A DNA stretch of 64,000 nucleotides from an uncultured Bacteroidia bacterium. GTDB lineage: Bacteria; Bacteroidota; Bacteroidia; Bacteroidales; UBA932. This document shows positions 23,061 to 30,958 of the stretch, one piece after another; the first letter of the stretch is position 1, and the number at the start of each line of letters is the position of its first letter. A program made the position numbers and the translations under genes. Under the pieces are notes generated by a model. That model was not told where the DNA came from. It ran no database searches and was given only the letters and a program-made list of their open reading frames with translations. The stretch is from the NCBI GenBank assembly GCA_902778855.1, contig CACYZM010000017.1:1-64000 (forward strand). Direction: 5' to 3'.

Positions 23061-24002
23061 TTATTGCTTAAATAGCCAATCCCTGACTGCGGCAATCTTA
23101 TAACCATAGTCGAACGAGGCCATGTGCTCCATTCCACGGCCTGTTTCAGGCAGCACGCTGCCAGTCTCCCATTTGATAAAGTTGATGTCGCCGCCCCGGG
23201 CAATCAATTCTTCTGCCAGTCGCTCCTGCTCTTGATCGGGAAGCTTGGCACTCCAAGAGGCGGTTTCGATGCGGGCATTATGCGCCTCCAGCACATTGGT
23301 CAGGTCTTGCATGCCGCCATAGGCTTTCTGGTCGCCACCGGCTACGATATAGAAAAACGTCTTGGTGCCAAAGTCCTGCATCTTCGAAGTGTCCCACTGG
23401 CTGCTGACGAACAGTGAGGCGGCAAAAAGGTCGGGATGGGTGATGTTGAAATAGAACGACATCATGCCTCCCATCGACTGCCCGGTGGTATACAGGTGTT
23501 TGGTGTCTACATTGTATTCCTTGCAGACGGATTCCAGCAGGCGGATTGTCATTTCCACCTCATCGGTGGTGCTCCAATCATCCTGTACGGCCCAATCCGT
23601 GTATTGGGGAACCAGCACGAACGATGGATGCAACTGCTGGTCCCGGTCTGAGGCAAACTCCAGTGCACCGTAACCCTGCGTAAGCGGAGCCGTCACTTCC
23701 TTACCCACGGTGCTGGCATCAGCCATAAACAGCACCAAGGGGAGTTTCTCGCCATCCTTGATACCGCTGGGAACGAACAGGTTGTATTCCATCGTCTTGC
23801 CCGTCTGCGTGTCGTTGAACGTCAATTGCTTGAACTTTCCCAGCGTCTCTTGCTTCAATGCCACGAAAACACTGTCAGAATCTTTGTTGATCACCATATG
23901 GCCACCCTGGCGAGGACCACGTTCACCGCCCTTTTTCTGGTTCTGGGCACAGGCTGTCAGGCACAACACTCCGACCGCCCAAAAAAACAATACTTTCTTC
24001 AT
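23061..24002 (-). CDS. Esterase-like lipoprotein (alpha/beta hydrolase)
   Basis: 313 aa. It has a signal peptide with a lipobox ending LTAC. The mature protein is an alpha/beta hydrolase of the PHB-depolymerase/feruloyl-esterase kind: EYNLFVPSGIKDGEKLPLVLFM, then the nucleophile elbow GQSMGG in TGQSMGGMMSFYF, an acid in AGGDQKAYGG, and a late histidine in GRGMEHMASFDYG. It is probably a surface or periplasmic esterase acting on plant or other polymer esters; that substrate is inferred. Promoter copy 5 lies about 76 bp upstream. Confidence 0.85.
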   Translation of the reverse strand: MKKVLFFWAVGVLCLTACAQNQKKGGERGPRQGGHMVINKDSDSVFVALKQETLGKFKQLTFNDTQTGKTMEYNLFVPSGIKDGEKLPLVLFMADASTVGKEVTAPLTQGYGALEFASDRDQQLHPSFVLVPQYTDWAVQDDWSTTDEVEMTIRLLESVCKEYNVDTKHLYTTGQSMGGMMSFYFNITHPDLFAASLFVSSQWDTSKMQDFGTKTFFYIVAGGDQKAYGGMQDLTNVLEAHNARIETASWSAKLPDQEQERLAEELIARGGDINFIKWETGSVLPETGRGMEHMASFDYGYKIAAVRDWLFKQ

Positions 24003-24077
24003 TTTTCTATGGAGTGTTTCGAGTCGAAGCTCTGGTCTCTGCCAAGACCTTTCAAATGAATGATTATGATTTAATAA

Positions 24078-24108
24078 CGAAGATACGAATAATCCGCCGC
24101 ATCTGCAA
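24078..24108 (-). promoter_or_regulatory. 31-bp promoter module, copy 5
   Basis: Minus -7 box TATCTTCG (24078-24085) and -33 TTGC (ending 24108), with GATGCGGCGGATTATTCG between. It drives the esterase-like lipoprotein gene. Confidence 0.65.
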
Positions 24109-24151
24109 ACAGGAAAGAACCTATCGACCGATTAAGACCGACAACCCGTTC

Positions 24152-24230
24152 CTTCCGGTCCAAATGCTGGACCGGAAGAAGCAAATACCGGCCGAAACCG
24201 CGTCCTCCGGTCCAACGGCGGGACCGGAGG
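24152..24230. repeat. Two tandem hairpins with GGTCC arms
   Basis: CTTCCGGTCCA/TGGACCGGAAG (24152-24162, 24168-24178; 5-nt loop) and CCTCCGGTCC/GGACCGGAGG (24204-24213, 24221-24230; 7-nt loop). The arms are related but differ in the outer bases, which change in a paired way. They lie downstream of the CarboxypepD-like gene and could stop its transcription, although there is no T-run. Confidence 0.7.
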
Positions 24231-24259
24231 GAACACACCCGATCGATTAAGTATACTGA

Positions 24260-25168
24260 TTACTGATACTCCAGCCCCTTGACCGAAACGCCGATGTTGA
24301 CGGGGATCTTCATCATTTTCCCCATCGCGGTATAACGTTCGTAGCTGCTCTTGAAATAGAGCGCCGTGGCCATATGAAGGGCGCGGGGATTCCGTTCCGA
24401 TTCGGGCGTTTCCAGAATCTTCTGTACCGCCGCATCATCGGTCGAAACAATCTGTAATGCAACGAAATACTTGCCCGGCTCCAGCAAAATGGTCTCCTCC
24501 GGCTGAATGTCATAATCCCTGGGAGTTTCAGACTCGACGATATGGCAATACATCGGCTTGTGCAACACGTTGACAAATTCCTCCGTATCTTCCTCGATCC
24601 GGTACACATTGATGGCCGCCACGCATCCCGGGATGTAATTGTTCAGGATGGTAAACTGAATGTCCTGGATCAGGAACGGCTTCCGAACCTTCGCAATACA
24701 GCCCAACTCCGCGCCTTTTCCGCCCCCGCCCGGCCGATAGAAATCGGCACCGCCGATCCGCTCGCTGATTTTTACGCCCGGCTTGACCAGATACTTCTCC
24801 TTCGTATCGCCCCCAATGAACACCGCCGGCGGCAACTCCTGCTCACGCAGAACAATAACCACATCCTCCGCCGCCCCCGTCACCGGATAAGCCGCCACCT
24901 GATACGACACGTGGAAAAATTCCAGCGTATCCAACGGCATCGCAATCTCAAACTGCCCATCCACCGTGGAAATCGTCCCGATCTGCAACCTCGGCACTCC
25001 CACCTGCACATACTCCACCGCCTCCCCCTGCTCATTGACAATCCGTCCCTTAACCGTAACCCGCTCCCCAAGCGGCTCCCGGACCTGCACATGCTCCCCC
25101 TCCTGCGCAAAAACCCCCACAGGCAAAACCAGCACCATCAGCAGCGCCAACAAAAATCTCATTTTCAT
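24260..25168 (-). CDS. CarboxypepD_reg-like domain protein
   Basis: 302 aa. It has a cleavable signal peptide (MKMRFLLALLMVLVLPVGVFAQ). Residues about 38-110 are a carboxypeptidase-D regulatory-like beta sandwich: VTVKGRIVNEQGEAVEYVQVGVP ... GTISTVDGQFEIAMP, the same domain found at the start of many TonB-dependent transporters. The remaining 190 residues are beta-rich and not recognised (PFLIQDIQFTILNNYIPGC, LLEPGKYFVALQIVS). It is probably periplasmic or on the outer membrane. No TonB partner lies nearby. Confidence 0.85.
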   Translation of the reverse strand: MKMRFLLALLMVLVLPVGVFAQEGEHVQVREPLGERVTVKGRIVNEQGEAVEYVQVGVPRLQIGTISTVDGQFEIAMPLDTLEFFHVSYQVAAYPVTGAAEDVVIVLREQELPPAVFIGGDTKEKYLVKPGVKISERIGGADFYRPGGGGKGAELGCIAKVRKPFLIQDIQFTILNNYIPGCVAAINVYRIEEDTEEFVNVLHKPMYCHIVESETPRDYDIQPEETILLEPGKYFVALQIVSTDDAAVQKILETPESERNPRALHMATALYFKSSYERYTAMGKMMKIPVNIGVSVKGLEYQ

Positions 25169-25182
25169 ACCCTAATTCAATT

Positions 25183-25520
25183 GACGCCGGAAGAGGTCAA
25201 AGATAGTGCCAATGGAAACACAAGGGGCCCCATAAGGATTGTTATATTCAATAAAAAAACATGGTTCAAATCGCGAAGATTTACGAGGTCAGATCCCAAT
25301 TACCTGCCAAGATCTTTTGAGAATTCCCGATATCGTTTCAGACTACGATTCACTAAGTACCGACAAAAACAAGAGAGGGCAGGATTTGATTATCTACTCG
25401 AAATCTTTCGATCAGGATAACACCTACTATGTCGAAGAGATAAGACTTGGACGGCACGAGCTAGCCGCCTGCAGTATCTATAAAAAGAAAAAGGATGACT
25501 CACCGACGCAAATAGACTAA
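25183..25520 (+). pseudogene. Degraded PBECR-type (phage barnase/EndoU-like) nuclease domain
   Basis: Two overlapping frames together resemble the C-terminal nuclease domain of MuF-type phage or polymorphic toxins. One frame reads LTPEEVKDSANGNTRGPIR (25188 on); the other reads IKKHGSNREDL, then ITCQDLLRIPDIVSDYDSL, IIYSK and YYVEEIRLGRHELAACSIY, ending 25520. The usual N-terminal part is missing, there is no proper start, and a frameshift lies near 25240-25260. The family call is from memory of these motifs. Elements A and B follow it closely. Confidence 0.5.
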
Positions 25521-25616
25521 ACTACGCAGATTTCGGATTTGTCTCCTTTCCTGCAAAGATAGTACAAATGATTCAATTTACAAATTAATTCGCAATCACT
25601 AAAACCAGATGATTCA

Positions 25617-25880
25617 GGAAGCCCAAGGCGGGAAGGAACAATTCCGGAGCGAATTGGCGAAAAAGGGACGTGGGAGGGCCTGTGCAGGGAGCGGTGGCCG
25701 TAGAAGAAGGGGCCGCAGGGTTTCCTGCGGGCCCTTTCGAGGCCATGACGGCGCTTTGTTCGACGAACGTTCCGGGCCCTTGCGGCCCGGATAAGGAGGA
25801 GTTCGCCGTCAAGCGACCGGTGCCGCTCCCTTTTTCGCCAGCCTGAGCGGAGGAATTGTTCCTTCCCGCCAGGGCTTGCC
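25617..25880. repeat. Palindromic element A, copy 2
   Basis: 264 bp. Same arms as copy 1: GGGAAGGAACAATTCC at 25630-25645 with 25852-25867, and TGGCGAAAAAGGGA at 25655-25668 with 25827-25840. The two internal hairpins (25705-25739 and 25771-25791) have stems different from copy 1 but still complementary. Conserved single-stranded blocks include GTGCAGGGAGCGGTGGCCGT and GAGGCCATGACGGCG. Confidence 0.85.
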
Positions 25881-25895
25881 CATAGTGAAGGCAAA

Positions 25896-26040
25896 CCGAA
25901 AATCACAGAGCGCAGAAATCGATGGAATAGGCCGAGAAATGGCTATTGCTGCGCTCCGTGCGGCCATTTAGCCTCGCAGCGTGCGGGAATGGGCCAGCGA
26001 GAGGTTAAGAAATGGGAAGACCGCGCTCCGTGATTTTCGG
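25896..26040. repeat. Palindromic element B, copy 3
   Basis: 145 bp. CCGAAAATCACAGAGCGC (25896-25913) pairs with GCGCTCCGTGATTTTCGG (26023-26040), one mismatch in 18. It sits 15 bp after element A copy 2, the same order, orientation and spacing as at 15362-15790. Confidence 0.85.
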
Positions 26041-26280
26041 GTACGTCAGAGAGGCTGCCAGCTGACTTTGCTACGGTTGGTTGACAGCTGGAAAGTGTCA
26101 AATGGGCTCTTCCGCGGGCAAGGTCTCATTTGAGGCCCGACACCTTGCCCGACCGAATGGCATCCTACGGCTGTCTGGGGCAGATTGCCCGGGCAAGGTC
26201 TGCCATCTCAAATGAGACCTTGCCCATTTTGCCCCAGGACTTACCCCGTTTTGCCCCAGAACTTACCCCATTCCACTCCA
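26041..26280. repeat. Hairpin-rich intergenic segment E
   Basis: Perfect 19-bp inverted repeat GGGCAAGGTCTCATTTGAG (26116-26134 with 26207-26225). Extra copies of the GGGCAAGGT motif lie inside (26139-26149 reversed, 26191-26199). CCAGCTG/CAGCTGG pair at 26058-26064 and 26085-26091. TTTTGCCCCAG-ACTTACCCC is repeated twice in tandem (about 22-bp period, 26227-26271). No gene was found here. Confidence 0.75.
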
Positions 26281-26877
26281 TTACCACTTCACGCTGTCAA
26301 TGATCGCCGCCGCCATCATCCGCGCCCCGGCAGCTTGGGGATGGACGCCGTCGAAGCAATGGTGGGCGTCGGGGAAAAGGTCGACCAGGTCGATGAGCTC
26401 AAGGCCAGCAGCCGCAGCGACAGCGCGAATCGTCGGCCGAATCCCTTCTTCCAGGATCTCCGGCGAAAGCCCCATAAAGGTCTCGCCCATCACGCGATGA
26501 ATGCGGGGAGGCGCGATCAAACAAATGCGCGGAGCCGACGGAAGCCCCCGATATGCCGCGACGATATGCTCATAATCGCGGCGAAAAGCATCCGGATCCC
26601 AATCATACGGCGAAGCATCGTTGGAACCGAGCATCAGCAGCACGATGTCAGGATCCCACGCCAGACTGCTGCGAAAGACCGAGGTATCGACATAGCCCGC
26701 ATACGAATCCGCCCGGACCGAAGCCCCGTTGCACCCGAAATTCCGGACCTCGTACCCCTCGCCCACCTTCTCGCGAAGCATCTCCTGCAACACCGCCGGA
26801 TAACTCTCCCGCCAGGGATCCGCCAACGCAAATCCCCACGTAAGACTGTCTCCGATGCAAGCTACGCGTATTGCCAT
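26281..26877 (-). CDS. SGNH/GDSL-type esterase
   Basis: 198 aa. All family blocks are present: GDSLTWG near 9-15 (nucleophile serine), the glycine of block II in NFGCNGAS, LMLGSND (block III asparagine), and DGVHP (block V aspartate and histidine). It hydrolyses esters or removes acetyl groups; the exact substrate is unknown. No signal peptide. It is divergent from the GH63-like gene, and the two face-to-face promoters (26886-26893 and 26927-26934) suggest joint control. Confidence 0.92.
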   Translation of the reverse strand: MAIRVACIGDSLTWGFALADPWRESYPAVLQEMLREKVGEGYEVRNFGCNGASVRADSYAGYVDTSVFRSSLAWDPDIVLLMLGSNDASPYDWDPDAFRRDYEHIVAAYRGLPSAPRICLIAPPRIHRVMGETFMGLSPEILEEGIRPTIRAVAAAAGLELIDLVDLFPDAHHCFDGVHPQAAGARMMAAAIIDSVKW

Positions 26878-26885
26878 TTCGCCTA

Positions 26886-26893
26886 CAAAGATA
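26886..26893 (-). promoter_or_regulatory. -7 box of the GDSL esterase gene
   Basis: The minus strand reads TATCTTTG, 9 bp before the start codon at 26877. Confidence 0.6.
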
Positions 26894-26926
26894 GGTTTTC
26901 TTTTTTGCCATTCCCGCCAAAAGCGC

Positions 26927-26934
26927 TATCTTTG
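26927..26934 (+). promoter_or_regulatory. -7 box of the GH63-like gene
   Basis: TATCTTTG, 25 bp before the ATG at 26959. Confidence 0.6.
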
Positions 26935-26958
26935 ATAAGCTAAGCGCTCTTCTCAACC

Positions 26959-28245
26959 ATGAAAAACCTCCTCCTCCTGACTATGATCTGTTTTGCCTTA
27001 GGCCTTACCGGCTGTAAACCGCAGTCGGCGCGGCAGAATCCGGCCGGCCACGCCGCGGCGCAATCCGATGCGGAATTGCAGCAAGTGCTGACGCAGCTAT
27101 CCGGCGAATTTGAACGGATTTCGCCGCGGGTCATCCGGCCGGCGGAGGGATTTCTGAAGTATCCGTATCTGATCCCGGCGGGCTTTTACCAGCAGATGTG
27201 GGACTGGGACGGGTACTTTATGGGCACCTGGTTCATCGAAAAGGGAAAACCTGAGTATATGAAATATTGGGCGCTGAACTTCCTGGAAGGGATGAATGAG
27301 AACGGATACGTCGCGGGCTGCATGACCACGGAAGGGCCGCGGGTCAAACGCGGCACCTTCTTCATGAAGCCTTTCCTCTCGCAGGGCGTGCTGCGGGCCA
27401 GCGAGGCGATGGGCGACTTCGAGTGGATCCGCCCCTGGTACGACCGGCTCTGCCGCATCCTCGCCTACCGCGACTCCACCCAGCGCGATGCGGCCACCGG
27501 CCTCTACTTCTGGGAGATGGCCTTCCAGAGCGGCGCCGACAACAACCCCGCCCTCAACTACTTTGCCGACGACACGCGTTCCTTCCTGGCCTGCGACTGC
27601 TCCACGATGCAGATGCTGGAATTCCAGGCGCAGGCGAAAATCGCCGCGGCGTTGGGCCTGGCCGAGGATGCGGCCGCCTACGAAGCCCGCGCCCAGGCGC
27701 TCGCCGATGCGATCCGCGACATCCTCTGGTGCCCCATCAACCAATGCTTCTATAATGTGGACCGGGAAACCGGCGCCCATTACCATCGGATCAGCTATTC
27801 CTGCTTCTGGCCGCTCTACGCCGGCCTGGCTTCGCAAGAAGACGGCCGGGCGATGATCCAACGTTACCTCCTCGACGAAGCGCATCTGCGCTCGCCCCAT
27901 GGCTTGCGTTCCCTGTCGGCCTCCGACCCGGACTATAACAATCGGAATATCATCCTCCCCTTCTCCAATTGGCAAGGGCCCATCTGGATTCCTGCGCTGG
28001 TGGTCTATGCCGGCGGCATGCTCAACTATGGCTTCCGCGATGAACTGCGTCCCATCGCCCTCGCAACGGCCCGCCTCCTCCTCGCCGACCTCGAGGCCTA
28101 CGACACCATGCACGAAAACTACCACGCCGAAACCGGCGTCGGCCTCGCCCCGGCCCCCGACTACGTCGATCCCGACACCGGCCGGTTCATCGGCTTCATC
28201 AGTTGGAACCTCTGCGCCGAATCTGTCCTCAGGGCCTGTCAGTAA
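26959..28245 (+). CDS. GH63/trehalase-like glycoside hydrolase, lipoprotein
   Basis: 428 aa. It has a signal peptide with a lipobox ending LTGC. The mature part is an (alpha/alpha)6 barrel of the mannosylglycerate-hydrolase/glucosidase kind: QMWDWDGYFMGTW near 80-92, NENGYVAG, YNNRNIILPFSNWQGPIWIP and the final acidic-aromatic block MHENYHAETG. These families cleave alpha-glucosyl or mannosyl bonds; the acid/base pair cannot be fixed by eye. It is probably tethered at the cell surface or periplasm. No SusC/SusD pair is nearby, so it is not part of a classical utilisation locus. Confidence 0.8.
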   Translation: MKNLLLLTMICFALGLTGCKPQSARQNPAGHAAAQSDAELQQVLTQLSGEFERISPRVIRPAEGFLKYPYLIPAGFYQQMWDWDGYFMGTWFIEKGKPEYMKYWALNFLEGMNENGYVAGCMTTEGPRVKRGTFFMKPFLSQGVLRASEAMGDFEWIRPWYDRLCRILAYRDSTQRDAATGLYFWEMAFQSGADNNPALNYFADDTRSFLACDCSTMQMLEFQAQAKIAAALGLAEDAAAYEARAQALADAIRDILWCPINQCFYNVDRETGAHYHRISYSCFWPLYAGLASQEDGRAMIQRYLLDEAHLRSPHGLRSLSASDPDYNNRNIILPFSNWQGPIWIPALVVYAGGMLNYGFRDELRPIALATARLLLADLEAYDTMHENYHAETGVGLAPAPDYVDPDTGRFIGFISWNLCAESVLRACQ

Positions 28246-28254
28246 GAATCTTCT

Positions 28255-28467
28255 TTACCCCTTCTTCTCGACAATCATCTCCGCCGACCCGTCTTCCAGC
28301 GAATCGTAGGCGTCGTAATGGATATGACTGCCGGCGGATTCATAGGCCAGGGCGGTCAGCTGTTGCGCCAGAGAGATTAAGCCTTCTTTGTTGGCGGAGA
28401 TCACCACCGTGGCGCCGCCCTCGACTTTCACTTCGATCGTGAATCCGTCTACCCATCCGATTTTCAT
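28255..28467 (-). CDS. Imm32-type immunity protein
   Basis: 70 aa from the ATG at 28467; the longer frame above it runs back through the divergent transporter gene and is not real. The sequence MKIGWVDGFTIEVKVEGG, then ISANKEGLISLAQQL, GSHIHYDAYDSLEDGS and EMIVEKK fits the Imm32 immunity family, which protects against polymorphic toxins. No toxin gene is adjacent, so it is an orphan here. A -7 box (minus TATCTTTA, 28491-28498) precedes it. It may protect against toxins made by neighbours. Confidence 0.8.
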   Translation of the reverse strand: MKIGWVDGFTIEVKVEGGATVVISANKEGLISLAQQLTALAYESAGSHIHYDAYDSLEDGSAEMIVEKKG

Positions 28468-28510
28468 AACGACTGATTTGATTGGACAGATAAAGATAGT
28501 GGAAAAAGCG

Positions 28511-28518
28511 TATCTTTG
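28511..28518 (+). promoter_or_regulatory. -7 box of the EamA gene
   Basis: TATCTTTG, 22 bp before the GTG at 28541. It excludes the much longer reading frame that opens at 28388. Confidence 0.6.
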
Positions 28519-28540
28519 CCGCCCGAATCCAAAAAAAAGC

Positions 28541-29449
28541 GTGAAAACGAAGGTCCATATCGACAAAAGACGCCTCCTCGGGTATATCGCGGGCATTACG
28601 GCGGGGGTGTCGTATGGGATGAATCCGCTGTTTGGGAAGGCGTTGATGGAGAGCGGGGTGCCGGTGATGGTGATGCTGTTTTTCCGGTATGGGTTTGCCG
28701 CCGTTTTTACGGCGATCCTGATGCTGGCCCGGAAAGAATCCTTCCGGGTGGGCAAACGGGAGATCGGCCTGCTGATCCTGCTGGGCCTGCTGTTCGCAGG
28801 AAGCAGCATCACGCTGTTTACTTCCTATGCCTATATCCCTTCGGGACTGGCCACGACGCTGGTTTATCTTTATCCGGTGTTCGTCGCCCTGATCATGGTT
28901 TTTCTTCGGATCTATCCCAGCTGGCAGACCTGGCTGTCGATCCTGGCTACCTTTGCCGGCATCCTGCTGCTTTCAGCCCCGTCGGGCAATGCGGAAATCC
29001 GGCTGGCCGGCATCCTGCTGGCCATCGGGGCGGCGCTCTGCTACTCGTTCTACCTGGTCATCGTGAACCGGAGCAAACGCATCAAGAAGGTTTCGGAACA
29101 GACCCTTACACTCTACTCGCTGATCACCGGCGCCGTCCTCTTCGCCGTCATCCTCGCCTTCCAGGGCGAGTATTTCCTCGAAGGCCTCGATACGCCGGCC
29201 GACTGGGGAATCCTGATGGGCCTGGCCATCGTCCCCACGATGATCGCCACCCTCACCCTGGCCATCTCCTCCCGCTATATCGGCCCGACCAAGACCGCCA
29301 TCCTCGGCGTCTTCGAGCCGCTCACGGCCATCCTCATCGGCACCCTCTTCTTCAGCGAGCCGCTGACGTTCAAAATGGCCCTCGGCATCGCCATCTGCGT
29401 GGCGGCCGTCGTCTTTATGATCCTGAAGCCCGGAAAGAAAAAGAATTGA
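28541..29449 (+). CDS. EamA/RhaT family drug-metabolite transporter
   Basis: 302 aa from the GTG at 28541. It has ten predicted membrane helices in two EamA repeats, the usual DMT layout. Repeat 1 begins LLGYIAGITAGVSYGMNPLFGKAL; repeat 2 has IRLAGILLAIGAALCYSFYLVIVNRS; and the last pairs read FEPLTAILIGTLFFSEPLTFKMALG, a strong EamA hallmark. It moves an unknown small metabolite across the inner membrane. The next gene converges on it with a 2-bp gap. Confidence 0.9.
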   Translation: MKTKVHIDKRRLLGYIAGITAGVSYGMNPLFGKALMESGVPVMVMLFFRYGFAAVFTAILMLARKESFRVGKREIGLLILLGLLFAGSSITLFTSYAYIPSGLATTLVYLYPVFVALIMVFLRIYPSWQTWLSILATFAGILLLSAPSGNAEIRLAGILLAIGAALCYSFYLVIVNRSKRIKKVSEQTLTLYSLITGAVLFAVILAFQGEYFLEGLDTPADWGILMGLAIVPTMIATLTLAISSRYIGPTKTAILGVFEPLTAILIGTLFFSEPLTFKMALGIAICVAAVVFMILKPGKKKN

Positions 29450-29451
29450 GG

Positions 29452-29865
29452 CTACGAGAGCGCCTCGATCACGGCGACCCAATCGGTTTCGGGATCGAAA
29501 CCGAACTTGTCGTCGATGCCCACGTTGAAATAAAGCTTCTTGCTGAAATCCTGGAAAGTTGAGTTGCCGACTTCCGGATTTTCGTTGAGATAGTCGAAAT
29601 GGATGCCGTCCTGCGCGAAACGCTGCCGGTAGGCCTCCATCCGCTCGGGATAGCAGCCGCTCCAGAGAATCAGACAGATGTCGTCGCGACTCGACATCAG
29701 CTGCAGCGCAGACCGGGCATACGGCATATAATCGTAGGTCTCTTCGTTCTGGTAGCAGGCGTGCAGGATCGTGTCGTGGATGTCCACCACGACGTAGATC
29801 TTCTCCCAGCCTTTCTCCTCCTTGCGCCGGAAGGCGGCTTCAAATGCTTTTGCGATGCTGCTCAT
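29452..29865 (-). CDS. HAD-like phosphatase domain protein
   Basis: 137 aa. Motif I reads VVVDIHDTIL (D-x-H-D-T in place of D-x-D-x-T/V), motif II is the serine in LILWSGCY, and motif IV is GIDDKFGFD. It is short for a HAD protein and lacks a cap domain. The histidine inside motif I is a conservative departure that may change activity. It was called from the ATG at 29865, with a -7 box (minus TATCTTTG) at 29870-29877. It is divergent from the AlkZ-like gene. Confidence 0.8.
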   Translation of the reverse strand: MSSIAKAFEAAFRRKEEKGWEKIYVVVDIHDTILHACYQNEETYDYMPYARSALQLMSSRDDICLILWSGCYPERMEAYRQRFAQDGIHFDYLNENPEVGNSTFQDFSKKLYFNVGIDDKFGFDPETDWVAVIEALS

Positions 29866-29869
29866 AACA

Positions 29870-29906
29870 CAAAGATAGGAAAAAGCCGCGGAAATCACTA
29901 TCTTCG
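29870..29906. promoter_or_regulatory. Back-to-back -7 boxes of the HAD-like and AlkZ-like genes
   Basis: Minus TATCTTTG at 29870-29877 and plus TATCTTCG at 29899-29906. Both leaders are 5-10 nt or shorter, so translation starts almost at the transcript end. Confidence 0.55.
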
Positions 29907-29911
29907 CACTG

Positions 29912-30955
29912 ATGAATCCCGTTTCCGCCCGTCTGTTGAGCCAGCAGCTCGTCGCCCCCGAATTCAAAGATCCGGCGGACGTCGTCGCGTGGTTCGGCGC
30001 CATGCAGGCGCAGGAGTATAAGGCGATGCGCTGGGCCGTGGCGATGCGGACGCGGAAGCCTTCGTTCAAGGCCTTCGAGAAAGCCTTCAACGAAGGCCGG
30101 ATCATCCGCACGCACCTGCTGCGCACCACCTGGCAGCTGGTCGCGCGCGAAGATTTCCCCTGGATGCTGACACTCTGCCGCAACAAGGCCCTGGCCGGCC
30201 TGCGGGGCTGGATGCATGCCAATGGCATCGATATCCCCGACACCGAAAAAGGCCGCATCCAGGAACTGTTCGCCGAATATATGGCCGGGAAACGCTGCGT
30301 CCTCAAAGAGGATCTCGACCGGGCCCTGAAGGAGAAAGGCATCGCGATGGAAGACCATCGCCTGTCGTACCATCTCCGCCTCGCCGAGTTTGACGGCCTC
30401 GTCTGCTCCGGCGATCTCCACCCGACGAAACGCACCCTGGCGCTCGTCTCCGAAAAGGTCGGTCCGCAGCCAAAGCCAGCCCCGGACGAAGCACTCGCGC
30501 TCTTCGCCCGGAAGTACTTCCGCAGCCACTCCCCGGCCACGCTGGAAGACTTCGTGTGGTGGTCGGGCCTCAACATCAGCGACTGCCGACGCGGCATCGC
30601 CGCCCTCGGCGACGAACTCGCCGTCGTCCGCCATAAAGGGAAGGAATTCTATTGCCACCGTGACGCCCGCACCCGGGGCTTCCGCAGCGGAACGCTGCTG
30701 CTGATCCCGGCATTCGATGAATATCTCATCGGCTATAAGAGCCGCCACGTCGTCCTCCATCCGCACCATGCGGCCAAGGCCCACAACCAGTCGGGCCTGT
30801 TCTACAACGTCGTCGCCCTCGACGGAGAGATCGTGGGCAACTGGCACCCGGCAAAAGCTGACTGCGGCATCTCGATCTTCAAGGAAGGAGTTACCCTTCC
30901 GGAGGAAGCCCTCCGGAAGGAAATCAACCGCTTCCGGCTCGCCCAGAAACGATAA
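29912..30955 (+). CDS. AlkZ/YcaQ-like (HTH_42) DNA glycosylase
   Basis: 347 aa. It belongs to the winged-helix HTH_42 group. AlkZ-type members of this group unhook interstrand crosslinks or remove alkylated bases, using a Q-x-Q catalytic motif. That motif is seen near residues 32-36 in FGAMQAQEYKAMRWAVAMR. Further family blocks are RIIRTHLLRTTWQLVAREDF, SPATLEDFVWWSGL, LLIPAFDEYLIGYKSR and VALDGEIVGNWH. Crosslink unhooking by this protein is inferred. It is not next to an antibiotic cluster, so a general repair role is more likely than self-resistance. Confidence 0.85.
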   Translation: MNPVSARLLSQQLVAPEFKDPADVVAWFGAMQAQEYKAMRWAVAMRTRKPSFKAFEKAFNEGRIIRTHLLRTTWQLVAREDFPWMLTLCRNKALAGLRGWMHANGIDIPDTEKGRIQELFAEYMAGKRCVLKEDLDRALKEKGIAMEDHRLSYHLRLAEFDGLVCSGDLHPTKRTLALVSEKVGPQPKPAPDEALALFARKYFRSHSPATLEDFVWWSGLNISDCRRGIAALGDELAVVRHKGKEFYCHRDARTRGFRSGTLLLIPAFDEYLIGYKSRHVVLHPHHAAKAHNQSGLFYNVVALDGEIVGNWHPAKADCGISIFKEGVTLPEEALRKEINRFRLAQKR

Positions 30956-30958
30956 GGC

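Noticed and set aside
19354-24259. The run of small mixed genes with a repeated motif as an integron cassette array.
   Set aside because: Genes face both ways and the repeated motif is a promoter upstream of starts, not an attC-like site after stops. No integrase is present.
28388-28540. Long N-terminal extension of the EamA transporter, and the 185-codon minus frame across it.
   Set aside because: A -7 box at 28511-28518 lies inside the extension, and the minus frame only becomes protein-like from the ATG at 28467 (Imm32).
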